A stretch of 64,000 nucleotides of DNA from Niveispirillum sp943371025 (GCA_943371025.1 CALRTC020000028.1:22852-86851), one strand, 5' to 3'. Counted from the first letter of the stretch, positions 8,123 to 17,373 are shown. Notes: generated by a model from the sequence alone, not told the origin. Program-made: numbers and translations.

Positions 8123-8995
8123 ATGATCGAGAAAGTGGGCGTTATCGGCGCCGGTCAGATGGGCAGCGGCATCGCGCAGGTCTGCGCCGTGGCTGGCATT
8201 TCCGTGGCGATCTCTGACATCAATGCCGAACAGCTGACCAAGTCGCTGGCGGGCATCGCCAAGAACCTTGACCGCCAGATCGCCAAGGGCAAGCTGACGG
8301 CCGCTGACAAGGATGCGGCCATGGCCCGCATCGCCACCTCCACCGACCTGTCCGTGTTCAAGGACAGCGACCTGGTGATCGAGGCGGCGACCGAGTCGGA
8401 AGACGTCAAGCGCCTGATCCTGAAGGCGCTGGTGCCCAACCTGTCGCCCACGGCGATCATTGCCACCAACACCAGTTCGATCAGCATCACCCGGCTGGCC
8501 GCCTCCACCGACCGGCCCGAAAAATTCATCGGCATGCATTTCATGAATCCGGTGCCGGTGATGCAGCTGGTGGAGATCATCCGCGGCATCGCCACGGATG
8601 ACGAGACTTTCCAGCTGATCAAGGCGCTGACGGTCAAGCTGGGCAAGACGGCGGCCATTGCCGAGGATTTCCCGGCCTTCATCGTCAACCGCATCCTGCT
8701 GCCGATGATCAACGAAGCTGTCTATACCCTGTATGAGGGTGTGGGTGGGGTTGAAGCCATCGACACGGCCATGAAGCTGGGCGCCAACCACCCGATGGGC
8801 CCGCTGGAGCTGGCGGATTTCATCGGCCTGGATACGTGTCTGTCCATCATGCAGGTGCTGTATGAAGGCCTGGCCGACAGCAAGTACCGTCCCTGCCCGC
8901 TGATGGTGAAATATGTCGAGGCAGGCTGGCTGGGCCGCAAGGTCGGCCGCGGCTTCTATGACTATTCCGGCCCGACCCCGCGCCCGACGCGCTGA
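8123..8995 (+). CDS. hbd: 3-hydroxybutyryl-CoA dehydrogenase
   Basis: 290 residues. It interconverts (S)-3-hydroxybutyryl-CoA and acetoacetyl-CoA with NAD(P). The N-terminal Rossmann motif VGVIGAGQMGSGIAQVCA is followed by the family signature HFMNPVPVMQLVEIIRG, which contains the catalytic histidine, and C-terminal helices with NHPMGPLELADFIGLDTCLS. The start at 8123 has GGGGA 6 nt upstream; ATG 8111 is the alternative. With etfBA it supports butanoate or polyhydroxybutyrate-linked carbon flow and beta-oxidation. Confidence 0.95.
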   Translation: MIEKVGVIGAGQMGSGIAQVCAVAGISVAISDINAEQLTKSLAGIAKNLDRQIAKGKLTAADKDAAMARIATSTDLSVFKDSDLVIEAATESEDVKRLILKALVPNLSPTAIIATNTSSISITRLAASTDRPEKFIGMHFMNPVPVMQLVEIIRGIATDDETFQLIKALTVKLGKTAAIAEDFPAFIVNRILLPMINEAVYTLYEGVGGVEAIDTAMKLGANHPMGPLELADFIGLDTCLSIMQVLYEGLADSKYRPCPLMVKYVEAGWLGRKVGRGFYDYSGPTPRPTR

Positions 8996-9023
8996 ACGGT
9001 CTGGTGGGGATCAGGTTACGATG

Positions 9024-9052
9024 ACGGCCCGGCATGACCGGGCCGTTTCTTT
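9024..9052 (+). terminator. Rho-independent terminator after hbd
   Basis: 9-bp perfect arms ACGGCCCGG / CCGGGCCGT with a 5-nt loop, followed by TTCTTTTT. Confidence 0.85.
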
Positions 9053-9099
9053 TTGGCATGCAGGCAAGCGGCCCTGCGGCTTATGCGCAATGCTACTTA

Positions 9100-9132
9100 A
9101 TAAAACATAACAGACGCCATTTTCTGTTTTAT
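9100..9132 (+). promoter_or_regulatory. AT-rich upstream region with inverted repeat
   Basis: The stretch 9091-9150 is markedly AT-rich compared with its surroundings. It contains the inverted repeat ATAAAACA (9100-9107) / TGTTTTAT (9125-9132), enclosing AACAGA/TCTGTT. It probably holds the promoter and a regulator site for the next gene; no clear -35/-10 pair was identified. Confidence 0.35.
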
Positions 9133-9213
9133 GTATCATTCCCCACAGTCGATCCAGGCTCCCACATCGCCCGATGCAACGGCAGCCTGCTAAGCCTTTG
9201 TCCGGAGGCGGGA

Positions 9214-11256
9214 ATGTGGAAAATTCTCCTGTTGGCATTTCTGCTGCTGGTGACCACAGGGGCGGCGCTGGCAGACACCCAGGAATGCCCATCATATACC
9301 CGGATTGCGGGCAGTGCCTTCGCCAACGACATGGCAAAGTCATCGACCGGAAGCAGATATCGGTACCTGTCGGATGGGGTCTGGGAGGTGCGGTGCTTGG
9401 CCTTCACCAGCCGGTTGGACCTGAGCAACCGGACTCTGCCGAAAAGCTGGCGGTTCGACCATGTCGTCTTCTGCCGTGGCCTGCGGGCTGAAGGTCTGCA
9501 TGTCGAAGGCGATCTGCAATTCCGGACGGTATCCGTTGGACATGCGGGTGATGAAAAAAAATCCGGCGGCCCCTGTGCCGGTATCTCCGGCATGCCGGAA
9601 CCCAGAAGCAACCAGGGTCTGAAATGCGCGGACGGAGACGGTTGCTATATCACCCCTGCTGGGCTTGATCCCGGCATCAAGCCAATCCCTTCGGCCTTCC
9701 ATGAATTGTTCAAGCTGGATGGGTTCGGCTCCTCGGGTGCCTTGGTCCTGGCGGGGGCCAGAATCGATGGAGATCTCATCTTCACGGGTTCTCAGATTGA
9801 CACTTTGGCGATGGAGCGTGCGCAAGTCGCGAAGGCGATCACGCTCGAGTACAGTCACGTGGGTCTGGTCCAGCAGGTCGATGTGAAGGCAAAGGGCATA
9901 ATTTCCAATGCATCGCGAATTAATGTCTTAAATGCAAGTTCGGCAGAGACTGAGGCGGCTTTTATTGTTGTGGGTGGATCAATTATAGGAAATCTAGACT
10001 TGAGCCGGGCTGTAATTGGAAGTGATGTTTATGTAGCTGGCAGCACCATTGGATTGGGCAAGCTTCAGGCGGCGAAGGTCGGCCATCAGTTCTGGATGGG
10101 AGGCAACAAGGACAATCCACTTCCCATCCTGCGCCTGATGATGGCCGGAATGAAGGCGGAGGCCTTGATCATCAGCCATATCCGCTCGCTTTGCACGGTC
10201 GATGGTCGGGACATGCAGATTGGCGGGCAAGCCATGCTGACCGACAGTCAGCTCTGGGATGGTTTGACCCTGACCGGCAGTCATTTCAACGCCAGTCTTG
10301 CATTGGAAAGATTGGGTGGCGGCGTCTCCGATTTTCGAATTCCCAAACTGAAGGCCGCCGACAAGCATCTCTGTCCCGCCCTGGCGGAGGAGTGGGCGGC
10401 CATGGATCTGGGACATGGTCAGAACAGTCTGCGGGCCGAAAAGCTTGAGGTTCGAGGGGACCTTCGTCTGCTGGGATCGAAATTTCGGGATGTGCATATG
10501 CGGGCGGTGACCATCGTTCGCGATCTGGACCTGCGTGATGCCCGAACGGACAAGGGGCGCCTCCTGGATACCAGCGTCGGTGGGGTCCTGGATGATAAGG
10601 GCTTCTGGGGTGGATTGCGAAGCGGGGACCTGCGTGGCTTTCAGGTCAAGCGCTACAGCCTGCCCTCGGGTGATGACCTGGAGCCCAAGGAGATCGCTGA
10701 CCGGAACTTTGAACGGCGCGGTGCGGCCTGGTGGGCCAAGCATCTGAAGCAGCGCGCAAGCGTCGGACGCGGTGCGCAACCCGACGGGGACTTCTTCATT
10801 GGACCTTACATGATGATCGCAGACCACATGCAGGCCGCCGGAATGGAGGACGAAGCCGATGTGCTGCGGCACGAAGGCCGCTACCAGGAACTGTGGCACA
10901 TGGAAATGAGCCTGAAAAAGGTTCTGGCCTTTCTCTCCTGGGCGATGGTTGGGTTCGGTTATGCGCCACAACTGATCTTGGTCTGGTTTCTGGGGACCTT
11001 CGCCCTTGCCATGGCCATTTCTGTCCCGGCCCTGAGATCAAAACCGAATCTGGTGGGGCAGTCCCTGGTATGGGCGTGCGCGGGCCTCCTGCTTGCCAGG
11101 CTTTCGCCCCTGTTCGCGGCAGATAAGGCCTTTGAGCAGCCGGAAATTCTGCCGCCACGGGTTCGCGTTGCCATCATTATCCTGCGGCTTACGGCCTTGG
11201 CAATGGTTGTGGCCCTGGGTTCTGAATTGTCGGGCATGTTAACGCGCCCGACCTAA
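9214..11256 (+). CDS. Exported repeat-rich (beta-helix-like) protein with C-terminal membrane anchor, function unknown
   Basis: 680 residues. A clear signal peptide (MWKILLLAFLLLVTTGAALA) is followed by a region with several cysteines (residues about 25-150). Residues about 170-500 show an irregular repeat of short beta-strand-like units such as ARIDGDLIFTGS, GSIIGNLDLSRA, EVRGDLRLLGS and TIVRDLDLRDA, suggesting a right-handed parallel beta-helix. The last ~110 residues contain three hydrophobic helices (around LSWAMVGFGYAPQLILVWFL, LVWACAGLLLARL and VAIIILRLTALAMVVAL), anchoring it in the inner membrane. The start has GGAGG 5 nt upstream. The part at 9896-10040 is AT-richer than its neighbours, a possible sign of transfer. 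I do not recognise a named family. Confidence 0.75.
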   Translation: MWKILLLAFLLLVTTGAALADTQECPSYTRIAGSAFANDMAKSSTGSRYRYLSDGVWEVRCLAFTSRLDLSNRTLPKSWRFDHVVFCRGLRAEGLHVEGDLQFRTVSVGHAGDEKKSGGPCAGISGMPEPRSNQGLKCADGDGCYITPAGLDPGIKPIPSAFHELFKLDGFGSSGALVLAGARIDGDLIFTGSQIDTLAMERAQVAKAITLEYSHVGLVQQVDVKAKGIISNASRINVLNASSAETEAAFIVVGGSIIGNLDLSRAVIGSDVYVAGSTIGLGKLQAAKVGHQFWMGGNKDNPLPILRLMMAGMKAEALIISHIRSLCTVDGRDMQIGGQAMLTDSQLWDGLTLTGSHFNASLALERLGGGVSDFRIPKLKAADKHLCPALAEEWAAMDLGHGQNSLRAEKLEVRGDLRLLGSKFRDVHMRAVTIVRDLDLRDARTDKGRLLDTSVGGVLDDKGFWGGLRSGDLRGFQVKRYSLPSGDDLEPKEIADRNFERRGAAWWAKHLKQRASVGRGAQPDGDFFIGPYMMIADHMQAAGMEDEADVLRHEGRYQELWHMEMSLKKVLAFLSWAMVGFGYAPQLILVWFLGTFALAMAISVPALRSKPNLVGQSLVWACAGLLLARLSPLFAADKAFEQPEILPPRVRVAIIILRLTALAMVVALGSELSGMLTRPT

Positions 11257-11359
11257 GGTGATGTCTGGGCGCGGCCCTCCGCCGCGACATCTTCGCTGCC
11301 CAATCCCCTCCCGGCGATGTTAGGCTATATCCAGGCTGTGATGGCGGACGGAGATCATT

Positions 11360-13075
11360 GTGCGATTTGTCGCGGGGCGTTGCCTTTACGTAAGCCTGCT
11401 GGCTGCGTTCCTCGCCTTCACTATTCTTCCCGCAGATGCCAAGACCTTCGCCACGGCGCTGCAACAGCGCCTCAATATCGGTGTCGACACGCCGGAAACC
11501 GACCGCGACAGCCAGGATCTGCTGACCCTGGGGCGCTTTTATGAAAAGCGCCAGTTCGCGCCGGCCTGGCTGGAACAGGGCAAGCCGGCGGCGCGGGCCG
11601 GATTGCTGCTGGCCGCCTTGCAGAAGGCGGGGCAGGAAGGGCTGAACCCCTCCGATTATGGCGTGGCCCGCATCACCAATCTGATGGAACGCGGCGACAG
11701 CCCCGATGCCCTGGCGGAATTGGAGGTGCTGCTGTCGCACGGGGCCCTGGATTACGGGCGGGATCTGGCCACAGGCCGGCTGGCCCCCATGGCGATCGAC
11801 AGCGAGCTTTACGTGGAAAAGCGCGAGATCGACGTCCTGACCCTGCTGAACCGGCTGGCAACTGTGCCCGATCCGGGGGCAGAGCTGGCGGCATTGCCGC
11901 CGCACCGGTCGGAATATCAGCGCCTGAAGGCGGCCTTGCAGCAGTATCGCGAACTGGCGGCGGCAGGCGGGTGGAAGTCCGTACCGGTCACCGACATTTC
12001 CCTGAAGCCCGGTGGCAATGACGAACGGCTGCCGGCGCTGCGCGCCCGTCTGCGGGTGACGGGGGAGTTGCCGGCTGACGTGCCTGTGCCGTCCGACCCC
12101 ACCCTGTTCGACGAGGCGACGATTGAGGCGCTGAAGAAGTTCCAGGCCCGCCACGGGCTGGAGCCGGACGGGGTGCTGGGCCGGCAGACGCTGCTGGCGC
12201 TGAATATCACGGCCGAGCAGCGCGTGGTCCAGGTGGCGCTGAACATGGAGCGCTGGCGCTGGATGCCCATCGACATGGGCCGTTCCTACATCCTGGTCAA
12301 TCTGGCGGCCTTTCAGCTGTCGATCTTCGACCAGGGGCAGGTGGTGCATGAGGCGCGGGTGGTGGTGGGGACCAGCAACACGCGCACGCCCGTCTTCTCC
12401 CGCAAGATGACCTATCTGGAGGTCAATCCCTATTGGCATGTGCCGGCCAAGATCGTGCGGGACGAGATTTTGCCCAAGGCCAGGCACGACCCTTCCTATC
12501 TGACCAAGCAGGGATATGAGTTGCTGTCCGACTGGACGGAACAGGCTGTCCCCGTTGATCCACGGACATTGGACTGGGCGCACATGGGCGGCCTGCGCTA
12601 TCGCGTGCGCCAGGTGCCGGGTGACAAGAACAGCCTGGGCCGCGTCAAGATGATGTTCCCCAATGAATTCGACGTCTATCTGCACGATACGCCGTCGAAG
12701 AACCTGTTCAACCGCGCCAACCGCACCTTCAGCCATGGCTGTATCCGGGTGGAGCATCCGTTCGACGTGGCGGAGACGATCCTGCGCCTGACAGGCACCA
12801 AGGACTGGGACCGCCCCCGCCTGGATGAAGCGCTGGCCACCAACCAGCGCACCATCGTCCGGCTGAAGCAGCCCATCCCCATCCATATCGTCTATGTCAC
12901 CGCCTTTGTCGGCGATGACGGGACCGTCAATTTCCGGTCCGACATCTATGGTCGCGACCGCAAGCTGGCCACGGCCATGCGCGCATCCCGGGTGAAATGG
13001 GACGCGGTGGAGGCGGAGGCACGCCTGGCGCCCGGCGGGGCGGCGGCGGGCAAGGGTGAAAAGGTCCCGCAATGA
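11360..13075 (+). CDS. ldtD: L,D-transpeptidase with peptidoglycan-binding domain (LdtD/YcbB-like)
   Basis: 571 residues, starting with GTG behind a CGGAGA site. It makes 3-3 cross-links between meso-diaminopimelate residues of peptidoglycan in the periplasm. A signal peptide (ending near ILPADA) is followed by an N-terminal scaffold domain, a peptidoglycan-binding domain 1 (TIEALKKFQARHGLEPDGVLG, near residue 260) and a YkuD catalytic domain. The active-site motif FSHGCIRVEHP contains the nucleophilic cysteine. Size and domain order match E. coli YcbB. The next gene is MepK-like, the same pairing as E. coli ycbB-ycbK. Confidence 0.9.
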   Translation: MRFVAGRCLYVSLLAAFLAFTILPADAKTFATALQQRLNIGVDTPETDRDSQDLLTLGRFYEKRQFAPAWLEQGKPAARAGLLLAALQKAGQEGLNPSDYGVARITNLMERGDSPDALAELEVLLSHGALDYGRDLATGRLAPMAIDSELYVEKREIDVLTLLNRLATVPDPGAELAALPPHRSEYQRLKAALQQYRELAAAGGWKSVPVTDISLKPGGNDERLPALRARLRVTGELPADVPVPSDPTLFDEATIEALKKFQARHGLEPDGVLGRQTLLALNITAEQRVVQVALNMERWRWMPIDMGRSYILVNLAAFQLSIFDQGQVVHEARVVVGTSNTRTPVFSRKMTYLEVNPYWHVPAKIVRDEILPKARHDPSYLTKQGYELLSDWTEQAVPVDPRTLDWAHMGGLRYRVRQVPGDKNSLGRVKMMFPNEFDVYLHDTPSKNLFNRANRTFSHGCIRVEHPFDVAETILRLTGTKDWDRPRLDEALATNQRTIVRLKQPIPIHIVYVTAFVGDDGTVNFRSDIYGRDRKLATAMRASRVKWDAVEAEARLAPGGAAAGKGEKVPQ

Positions 13076-13266
13076 TGAAGTCCTTGTAAACGGGTTGATA
13101 TTAAACGCCGCAGGGGCGGATTTCCGCTTGCACCGGCCGGGTCGATCTGCCATCACTGCAATTGTGTCCTGCTTGTGACGCAGGTGCATTTGACGAAATC
13201 AGGAAAGAGAGTGTCCCCGGCGCAACGGACGCGGGGGGTGCGGACGGCGAGAGGGGAGTTTGGGGC

Positions 13267-13926
13267 ATGGTGGCACGGCCGAACATGATCGACCTGACCA
13301 TTCAGAACACGCCCCCGGACTCCCAGCCCCGTTCCCCATTGAACCTGAACCTTGAACAGCCGACCGGCCGCCGCGGCTTCCTGCGGGGCCTGGGTGGGTT
13401 GTTTCTGGGCGCCGGCGCTGCTGTCGCCGCCCCCACCATCCTGACCAATCCCGCCGATGCCGCGCCGGTCAGCATGCCGCGCCGCCAGCTTTCCTTTGTG
13501 TCGCTGCACACGAACGAGCGCCTGAAGGTCACCTATTTCAACAACGGTTCCTATGACCGCTCGGCCCTGCGCGACGTCAACCATATGCTGCGCGACTGGC
13601 GTACGGGTGAAGTCGGGGCGATGGATCCCAAGCTGCTGGACCTGCTGTTCCAGTTGCATCAGCGCCTGCGCACGGAAGAGCCGTTCCATGTGATTTCCGG
13701 CTATCGCTGCCCGCAGACCAACGCCATGCTGGCGTCACGGTCCGAAGGGGTGGCGACCAAGAGCCTGCACATGGAAGGCAAGGCCATCGACATCACCATG
13801 CCGGGCCGTCAGCTGACCCGCATCCGTCAGGAAGCCGCCAATCTGAAGCTGGGTGGTGTCGGCATCTACAGCAAGACGGGCTTCGTGCATGTCGATACCG
13901 GTCGCGTCCGCTACTGGGGCGCTTAG
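13267..13926 (+). CDS. mepK: DUF882 (peptidase M15-type) endopeptidase, MepK-like
   Basis: 219 residues. A twin-arginine-type leader (TGRRGFLRGLGGLFLGAGAA) precedes an M15-type zinc peptidase domain with SGYRCPQTNAML, SLHMEGKAIDI (His and Asp zinc ligands) and FVHVDTGRVRYWG (third ligand His). In E. coli, MepK cleaves the 3-3 cross-links formed by L,D-transpeptidases, and this gene follows an LdtD-like gene here as well. The start at 13267 is supported by GAGGGGAG 8 nt upstream; the frame remains open further 5' without a good site. Confidence 0.88.
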   Translation: MVARPNMIDLTIQNTPPDSQPRSPLNLNLEQPTGRRGFLRGLGGLFLGAGAAVAAPTILTNPADAAPVSMPRRQLSFVSLHTNERLKVTYFNNGSYDRSALRDVNHMLRDWRTGEVGAMDPKLLDLLFQLHQRLRTEEPFHVISGYRCPQTNAMLASRSEGVATKSLHMEGKAIDITMPGRQLTRIRQEAANLKLGGVGIYSKTGFVHVDTGRVRYWGA

Positions 13927-13990
13927 TCAAATGCGTGTCTGGGCTCCACGGGGGCCCGGTTTTCGGCTGATAAGATTCTGAATTCCGGTA

Positions 13991-14024
13991 AGGCCCTGAC
14001 GGCATCGCTGTCAGGGCCTTTTTG
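13991..14024 (+). terminator. Rho-independent terminator after mepK-like gene
   Basis: AGGCCCTGAC / GTCAGGGCCT stem with a 9-nt loop, then a T5 run. It is the first landmark of the 353-bp gene-free stretch 13927-14279. Confidence 0.9.
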
Positions 14025-14149
14025 TTTCCAATATCTGCGAAGTATCGATTGGAATTCAAAGCGAAGCGACAGGGTGCCGGGCCCGAATCCCTTCTTTATG
14101 ATTAATAATCAGTAAATACATAAAACTTTACGGAAAAATCATTTCCGAG

Positions 14150-14168
14150 ATATCGGATTTTCCGATAT
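14150..14168 (+). promoter_or_regulatory. Palindromic operator-like site upstream of the chemoreceptor gene
   Basis: ATATCGGA-ttt-TCCGATAT, an 8-bp perfect inverted repeat in the AT-rich region 14095-14190, which probably contains the chemoreceptor promoter. The binding factor is unknown. Nothing else was recognised in the gap. Confidence 0.4.
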
Positions 14169-14279
14169 TCGTCCAATTGGAAACGTGTTACGCCTTTAGT
14201 CCAGGTGACAAGCAGGCGACCTATGCACCCAAAGAGTGCAGGGAGCGCGACCCCATACCCAAATGGCAGGAGAGAGCAG

Positions 14280-15980
14280 ATGTCCCTCGCGAACTGGCGT
14301 ATCATTCACAAGCTGTTTCTGCTCATCGGCGTGTTGAGCCTGGTGACCGTCTTTGTGGCGATCACAGGGGTCGCGGGCATATCCGAGCTTGGCGATGCCA
14401 CCGACCGTGTGCAGCAAACCGGCGGTGAGGCATTGCTGGGATCGAGGATCAATCAGAATGTGGTCGCCTTGAACCGGGCCGAATATCAGATGGCCGTCGA
14501 TCCGCAGCAGGCGGAAGGCGTACTGAAGATCATCACGGAGCAGCGCGACCAGCTGATTGAGCGCCTGGCGACCCTGCGGTTGACGGCAAACAAGGACCAG
14601 CTGCGGCTGTTGGACGGGCTTGAACGCGAACTGAAAGCCTATTTGCCGGAGCTGGAAGGCACGATTGCCACGGTCCGCCGCAATGCCACGCGGGTCACCT
14701 TGAGCGAGGCCCAGAAGGAGATCCGGGATTCGGTAATCGACTCCCACGAGGTGGCGAACCGTCTGCAACAGGCGGCACGGGAATATTTCAACTACTCCAA
14801 CGACCGATCCGGAGAAATTGCCAAGGAAGCAGCAGATCTGGCGCACACCACCCGCGTCACCATGCTGACCGTGGCCATTGCCGGTGTGCTGGGCGGCATT
14901 GTCATCGGCTGGCTGGTTGCCACCTTGACCATCACGCGGCCCATCGGCCAGTCGGTGGAAAGCCTGAACAAACTGGCCGCGGGCGACCTGACCACGCAAA
15001 TCCACGGCGTCGGCCGCAAGGACGAGGTGGGCTTGGTCGCGGCCGGGCTGCAGATCTTCAAGGACAACCTCATTCGTGCGAGGCAGGTCGAACAGGAAGC
15101 CAAGGAGGCGGAACTGCGCGCGGCCGAGGAACGTCGCGCCGCCATGCTGAAACTGGCCGATGAGTTCGAGAGCAGCGTCAAGGGTGTGGTCGAGTCGGTC
15201 ACCTCCTCCGCCGTCGAACTGCAATCCAGTGCGCAGAGCATGACGGCCATCGCCACCCAGACAAACCAGCAGGCGGGGGCCGTGGCCGCTGCCACGGAGC
15301 AGGCTGCCGCCAACGTGCAGACAGTGGCGTCAGCGACCGAGGAGCTGGGCAGCTCCATCCAGGAAATCGCCCGCCAGGTGTCGGAATCCTCCCAGATTTC
15401 CAAGGAGGCGGAACGCGAGGCGAACCAGACCAACCAGACCGTCGCTTCCCTGGCCGAAACGGCGCAGCGCATCGGCACCGTCGTCAAGCTGATCTCCGAC
15501 ATTGCCAGCCAGACCAACCTGCTGGCCCTGAACGCGACGATCGAGGCGGCCCGTGCCGGGGAAGCCGGCAAGGGCTTCGCCGTCGTGGCCTCTGAAGTGA
15601 AAAGCCTGGCCACGCAGACGGCGAAGGCAACAGAGGAGATCGGGGCTCAGATCGCCGCCGTGCAGAGCCAGACGACGGCGGCCGTCACCGCCATCGGCGC
15701 CATCAGCGGCACAGTCACGCGCCTGTCGGAAATCGCCGGCTCCATCGCCTCGGCTGTGGAGGAGCAATCCGCCGCCACGCGGGAGATTGGCCGCAATGTT
15801 CAGCAGGCGGCTGAAGGCACCGCGGAAGTGTCCAGCAACATCACGGGCGTCTCCAGCGCTGCGGGTGAGGCCGGGAGTGCCGCGTCACAGGTGCTGGCCG
15901 CCGCCGGCACCCTGTCGCAGGAAGCCAATCATCTTCAGCGCGAGGTGGACCGGTTCATCACCCGTGTGCGTCAGGGGTGA
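14280..15980 (+). CDS. Methyl-accepting chemotaxis protein
   Basis: 566 residues. Transmembrane helix 1 (residues about 9-33) is followed by a ~155-residue periplasmic helical-bundle-like sensor, transmembrane helix 2 (TVAIAGVLGGIVIGWLVATL), a HAMP domain (ITRPIGQSVESLNKLAAGDL) and a long cytoplasmic signalling coiled coil. The hairpin tip ASQTNLLALNATIEAARAGE is the invariant contact site for CheA and CheW. The start at 14280 has AGGAGAG upstream. The ligand is not predictable. No che genes are nearby, so it is an orphan receptor feeding a pathway encoded elsewhere. Confidence 0.95.
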   Translation: MSLANWRIIHKLFLLIGVLSLVTVFVAITGVAGISELGDATDRVQQTGGEALLGSRINQNVVALNRAEYQMAVDPQQAEGVLKIITEQRDQLIERLATLRLTANKDQLRLLDGLERELKAYLPELEGTIATVRRNATRVTLSEAQKEIRDSVIDSHEVANRLQQAAREYFNYSNDRSGEIAKEAADLAHTTRVTMLTVAIAGVLGGIVIGWLVATLTITRPIGQSVESLNKLAAGDLTTQIHGVGRKDEVGLVAAGLQIFKDNLIRARQVEQEAKEAELRAAEERRAAMLKLADEFESSVKGVVESVTSSAVELQSSAQSMTAIATQTNQQAGAVAAATEQAAANVQTVASATEELGSSIQEIARQVSESSQISKEAEREANQTNQTVASLAETAQRIGTVVKLISDIASQTNLLALNATIEAARAGEAGKGFAVVASEVKSLATQTAKATEEIGAQIAAVQSQTTAAVTAIGAISGTVTRLSEIAGSIASAVEEQSAATREIGRNVQQAAEGTAEVSSNITGVSSAAGEAGSAASQVLAAAGTLSQEANHLQREVDRFITRVRQG

Positions 15981-16105
15981 TTTGATGCGCCCATTCCCGG
16001 TGGCCGGTGCGGATCGATCGCACCGGCCCCTTTGCCGGCCTGCCACCGCCGACTGGAAATCTGTTAGGCTGCCTCATCGTCGTCCTTTGCGGAGAAGGTG
16101 CGGGC

Positions 16106-17284
16106 ATGGCGGGTTGGTTGCGGTCGGTGGCGGCTTTCAATGTCGCCTTCGCCTGCTGGACCGGAACGGTCGCGGCGGCGCCGGATGTCACAGACAGATT
16201 TCACCACGCGCTGGAACAGGCGGCAGCGGCCCTGCCCAGCAGCCCCGGCATCGCCGTCCGGGTCTATGCCCCGCGCCATGGGATTGACTGGCGGTCCGCC
16301 GTTGGCATGGCCGACCCCAAATCCGGCACGCCCCTGTCCCCCGATCAGCCCTTCCGGGTGGCCAGCGTCACCAAGATCTTCGTCGGTGCCGCCATCCTGC
16401 GGTTGGCGGAGGATGGGCGGGTAGCGCTGTCGCAGCCCATCGATCGGCTGGTATCGCCGGAGACGCGGCACCTGCTTCAGTCGGGTGGCTATGATCCGCA
16501 CTACATCACGGTGCGGCAGCTGATGGACCATACCAGCGGCATCCGCGACTTTTACGACGATCCCAATTACGAGCAATCCATGCTGGCCCATCCCCAGCGT
16601 CGCTGGACCCGGCACGAACAGATCGCCATCGCGATGAAGGCCGGCTCTGCCTATGGCAAGCCGGGCGAGCGGTTCCATTACGCCGACACCGGCTATTCCA
16701 TTTTGGGGGAGATCCTGGAACGGACGACCGGCCAACCCATGGCGGCGGCGCTGCGCAGCCTGTTGCCCTTCGACAGGCTGGGCTTGACGTCCACATGGCT
16801 GGAAAGCCTGGAGCCGCCGCCACCTGGTGCGAAGCCGCGCAGCCATCAGTTCGTGGGCGACATCGACATGACCGCGGCCGACCCTTCCTATGATCTCTAC
16901 GGCGCGGGCGGCCTTGTCTCCACTGTGGATGATCTGTCCCGCTTCTTTCGCGCGATCTTCCGGGGGCAGGTGTTCCGCGATCCGGCCACCCTGGCTTCAG
17001 GCCTGGTCATGCAGGTGGCCGAAACGGGCGAGGGCTATGGCGGGCGCCTTCGACCGGCCCTGTTCGCTCCGGAAAAGGTGGGGCCGCATGCCTGCTTGGG
17101 GCAGGGGGGCTATTACGGGACGATGGTCGTGCATTGTCCGGCCCTTGACCTGACGATCGTCTTCAACGCCAATACCGCCGACACGGACAGCTTCGGGGTT
17201 GCCGAGGGTTTCATGGCCGCTGTGGGTGACGCGCTGGGGACCGAACCGGTGGCCGACGCCGCCTTGGCCATGCGACCGCAATGA
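16106..17284 (+). CDS. Beta-lactamase-fold serine hydrolase (class C / DD-carboxypeptidase family)
   Basis: 392 residues with a signal peptide (MAGWLRSVAAFNVAFACWTG). The SxxK nucleophile motif is in FRVASVTKIFVGA. The second motif is YADTGYS, in place of the canonical YxN, and a GQGGYYG loop occupies the third-motif position. It probably acts on D-Ala-D-Ala peptides or esters in the periplasm; a resistance role is not implied. The start has GGAGAAGG 7 nt upstream. It lies in a cluster of cell-wall genes and its stop is close to the mepA gene. Confidence 0.82.
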   Translation: MAGWLRSVAAFNVAFACWTGTVAAAPDVTDRFHHALEQAAAALPSSPGIAVRVYAPRHGIDWRSAVGMADPKSGTPLSPDQPFRVASVTKIFVGAAILRLAEDGRVALSQPIDRLVSPETRHLLQSGGYDPHYITVRQLMDHTSGIRDFYDDPNYEQSMLAHPQRRWTRHEQIAIAMKAGSAYGKPGERFHYADTGYSILGEILERTTGQPMAAALRSLLPFDRLGLTSTWLESLEPPPPGAKPRSHQFVGDIDMTAADPSYDLYGAGGLVSTVDDLSRFFRAIFRGQVFRDPATLASGLVMQVAETGEGYGGRLRPALFAPEKVGPHACLGQGGYYGTMVVHCPALDLTIVFNANTADTDSFGVAEGFMAAVGDALGTEPVADAALAMRPQ

Positions 17285-17309
17285 TGGGCGCTGCTGACTC
17301 TATGGTTCA

Positions 17310-17356
17310 GCAGATTTTCCGAGCCCGCCATCTGTGGGCGGAGTTCGAAAATCTGC
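17310..17356. repeat. 47-nt imperfect palindrome just upstream of mepA
   Basis: Outer arms GCAGATTTTC / GAAAATCTGC are perfect, and an inner stem CCGCC (17325-17329) / GGCGG (17337-17341) lies inside. It sits between the serine hydrolase stop and the preferred mepA start, so it could be an attenuator, an RNA-processing site or a repeated palindromic element. Confidence 0.6.
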
Positions 17357-17373
17357 TTAGAATGGGGTTGCTG

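Noticed and set aside
6098..8791. An 897-codon open frame on the minus strand opposite etfB-etfA-hbd
   Set aside because: It lies entirely antisense to three well-supported genes. Its His/Gln/Arg-rich translation is typical of a shadow frame in GC-rich DNA, with no domain signature.
16106..17284. Antibiotic-resistance beta-lactamase
   Set aside because: The SxxK motif is present but the second motif is YAD rather than YxN, and the context is cell-wall remodelling; a DD-peptidase or esterase-like role is more likely.
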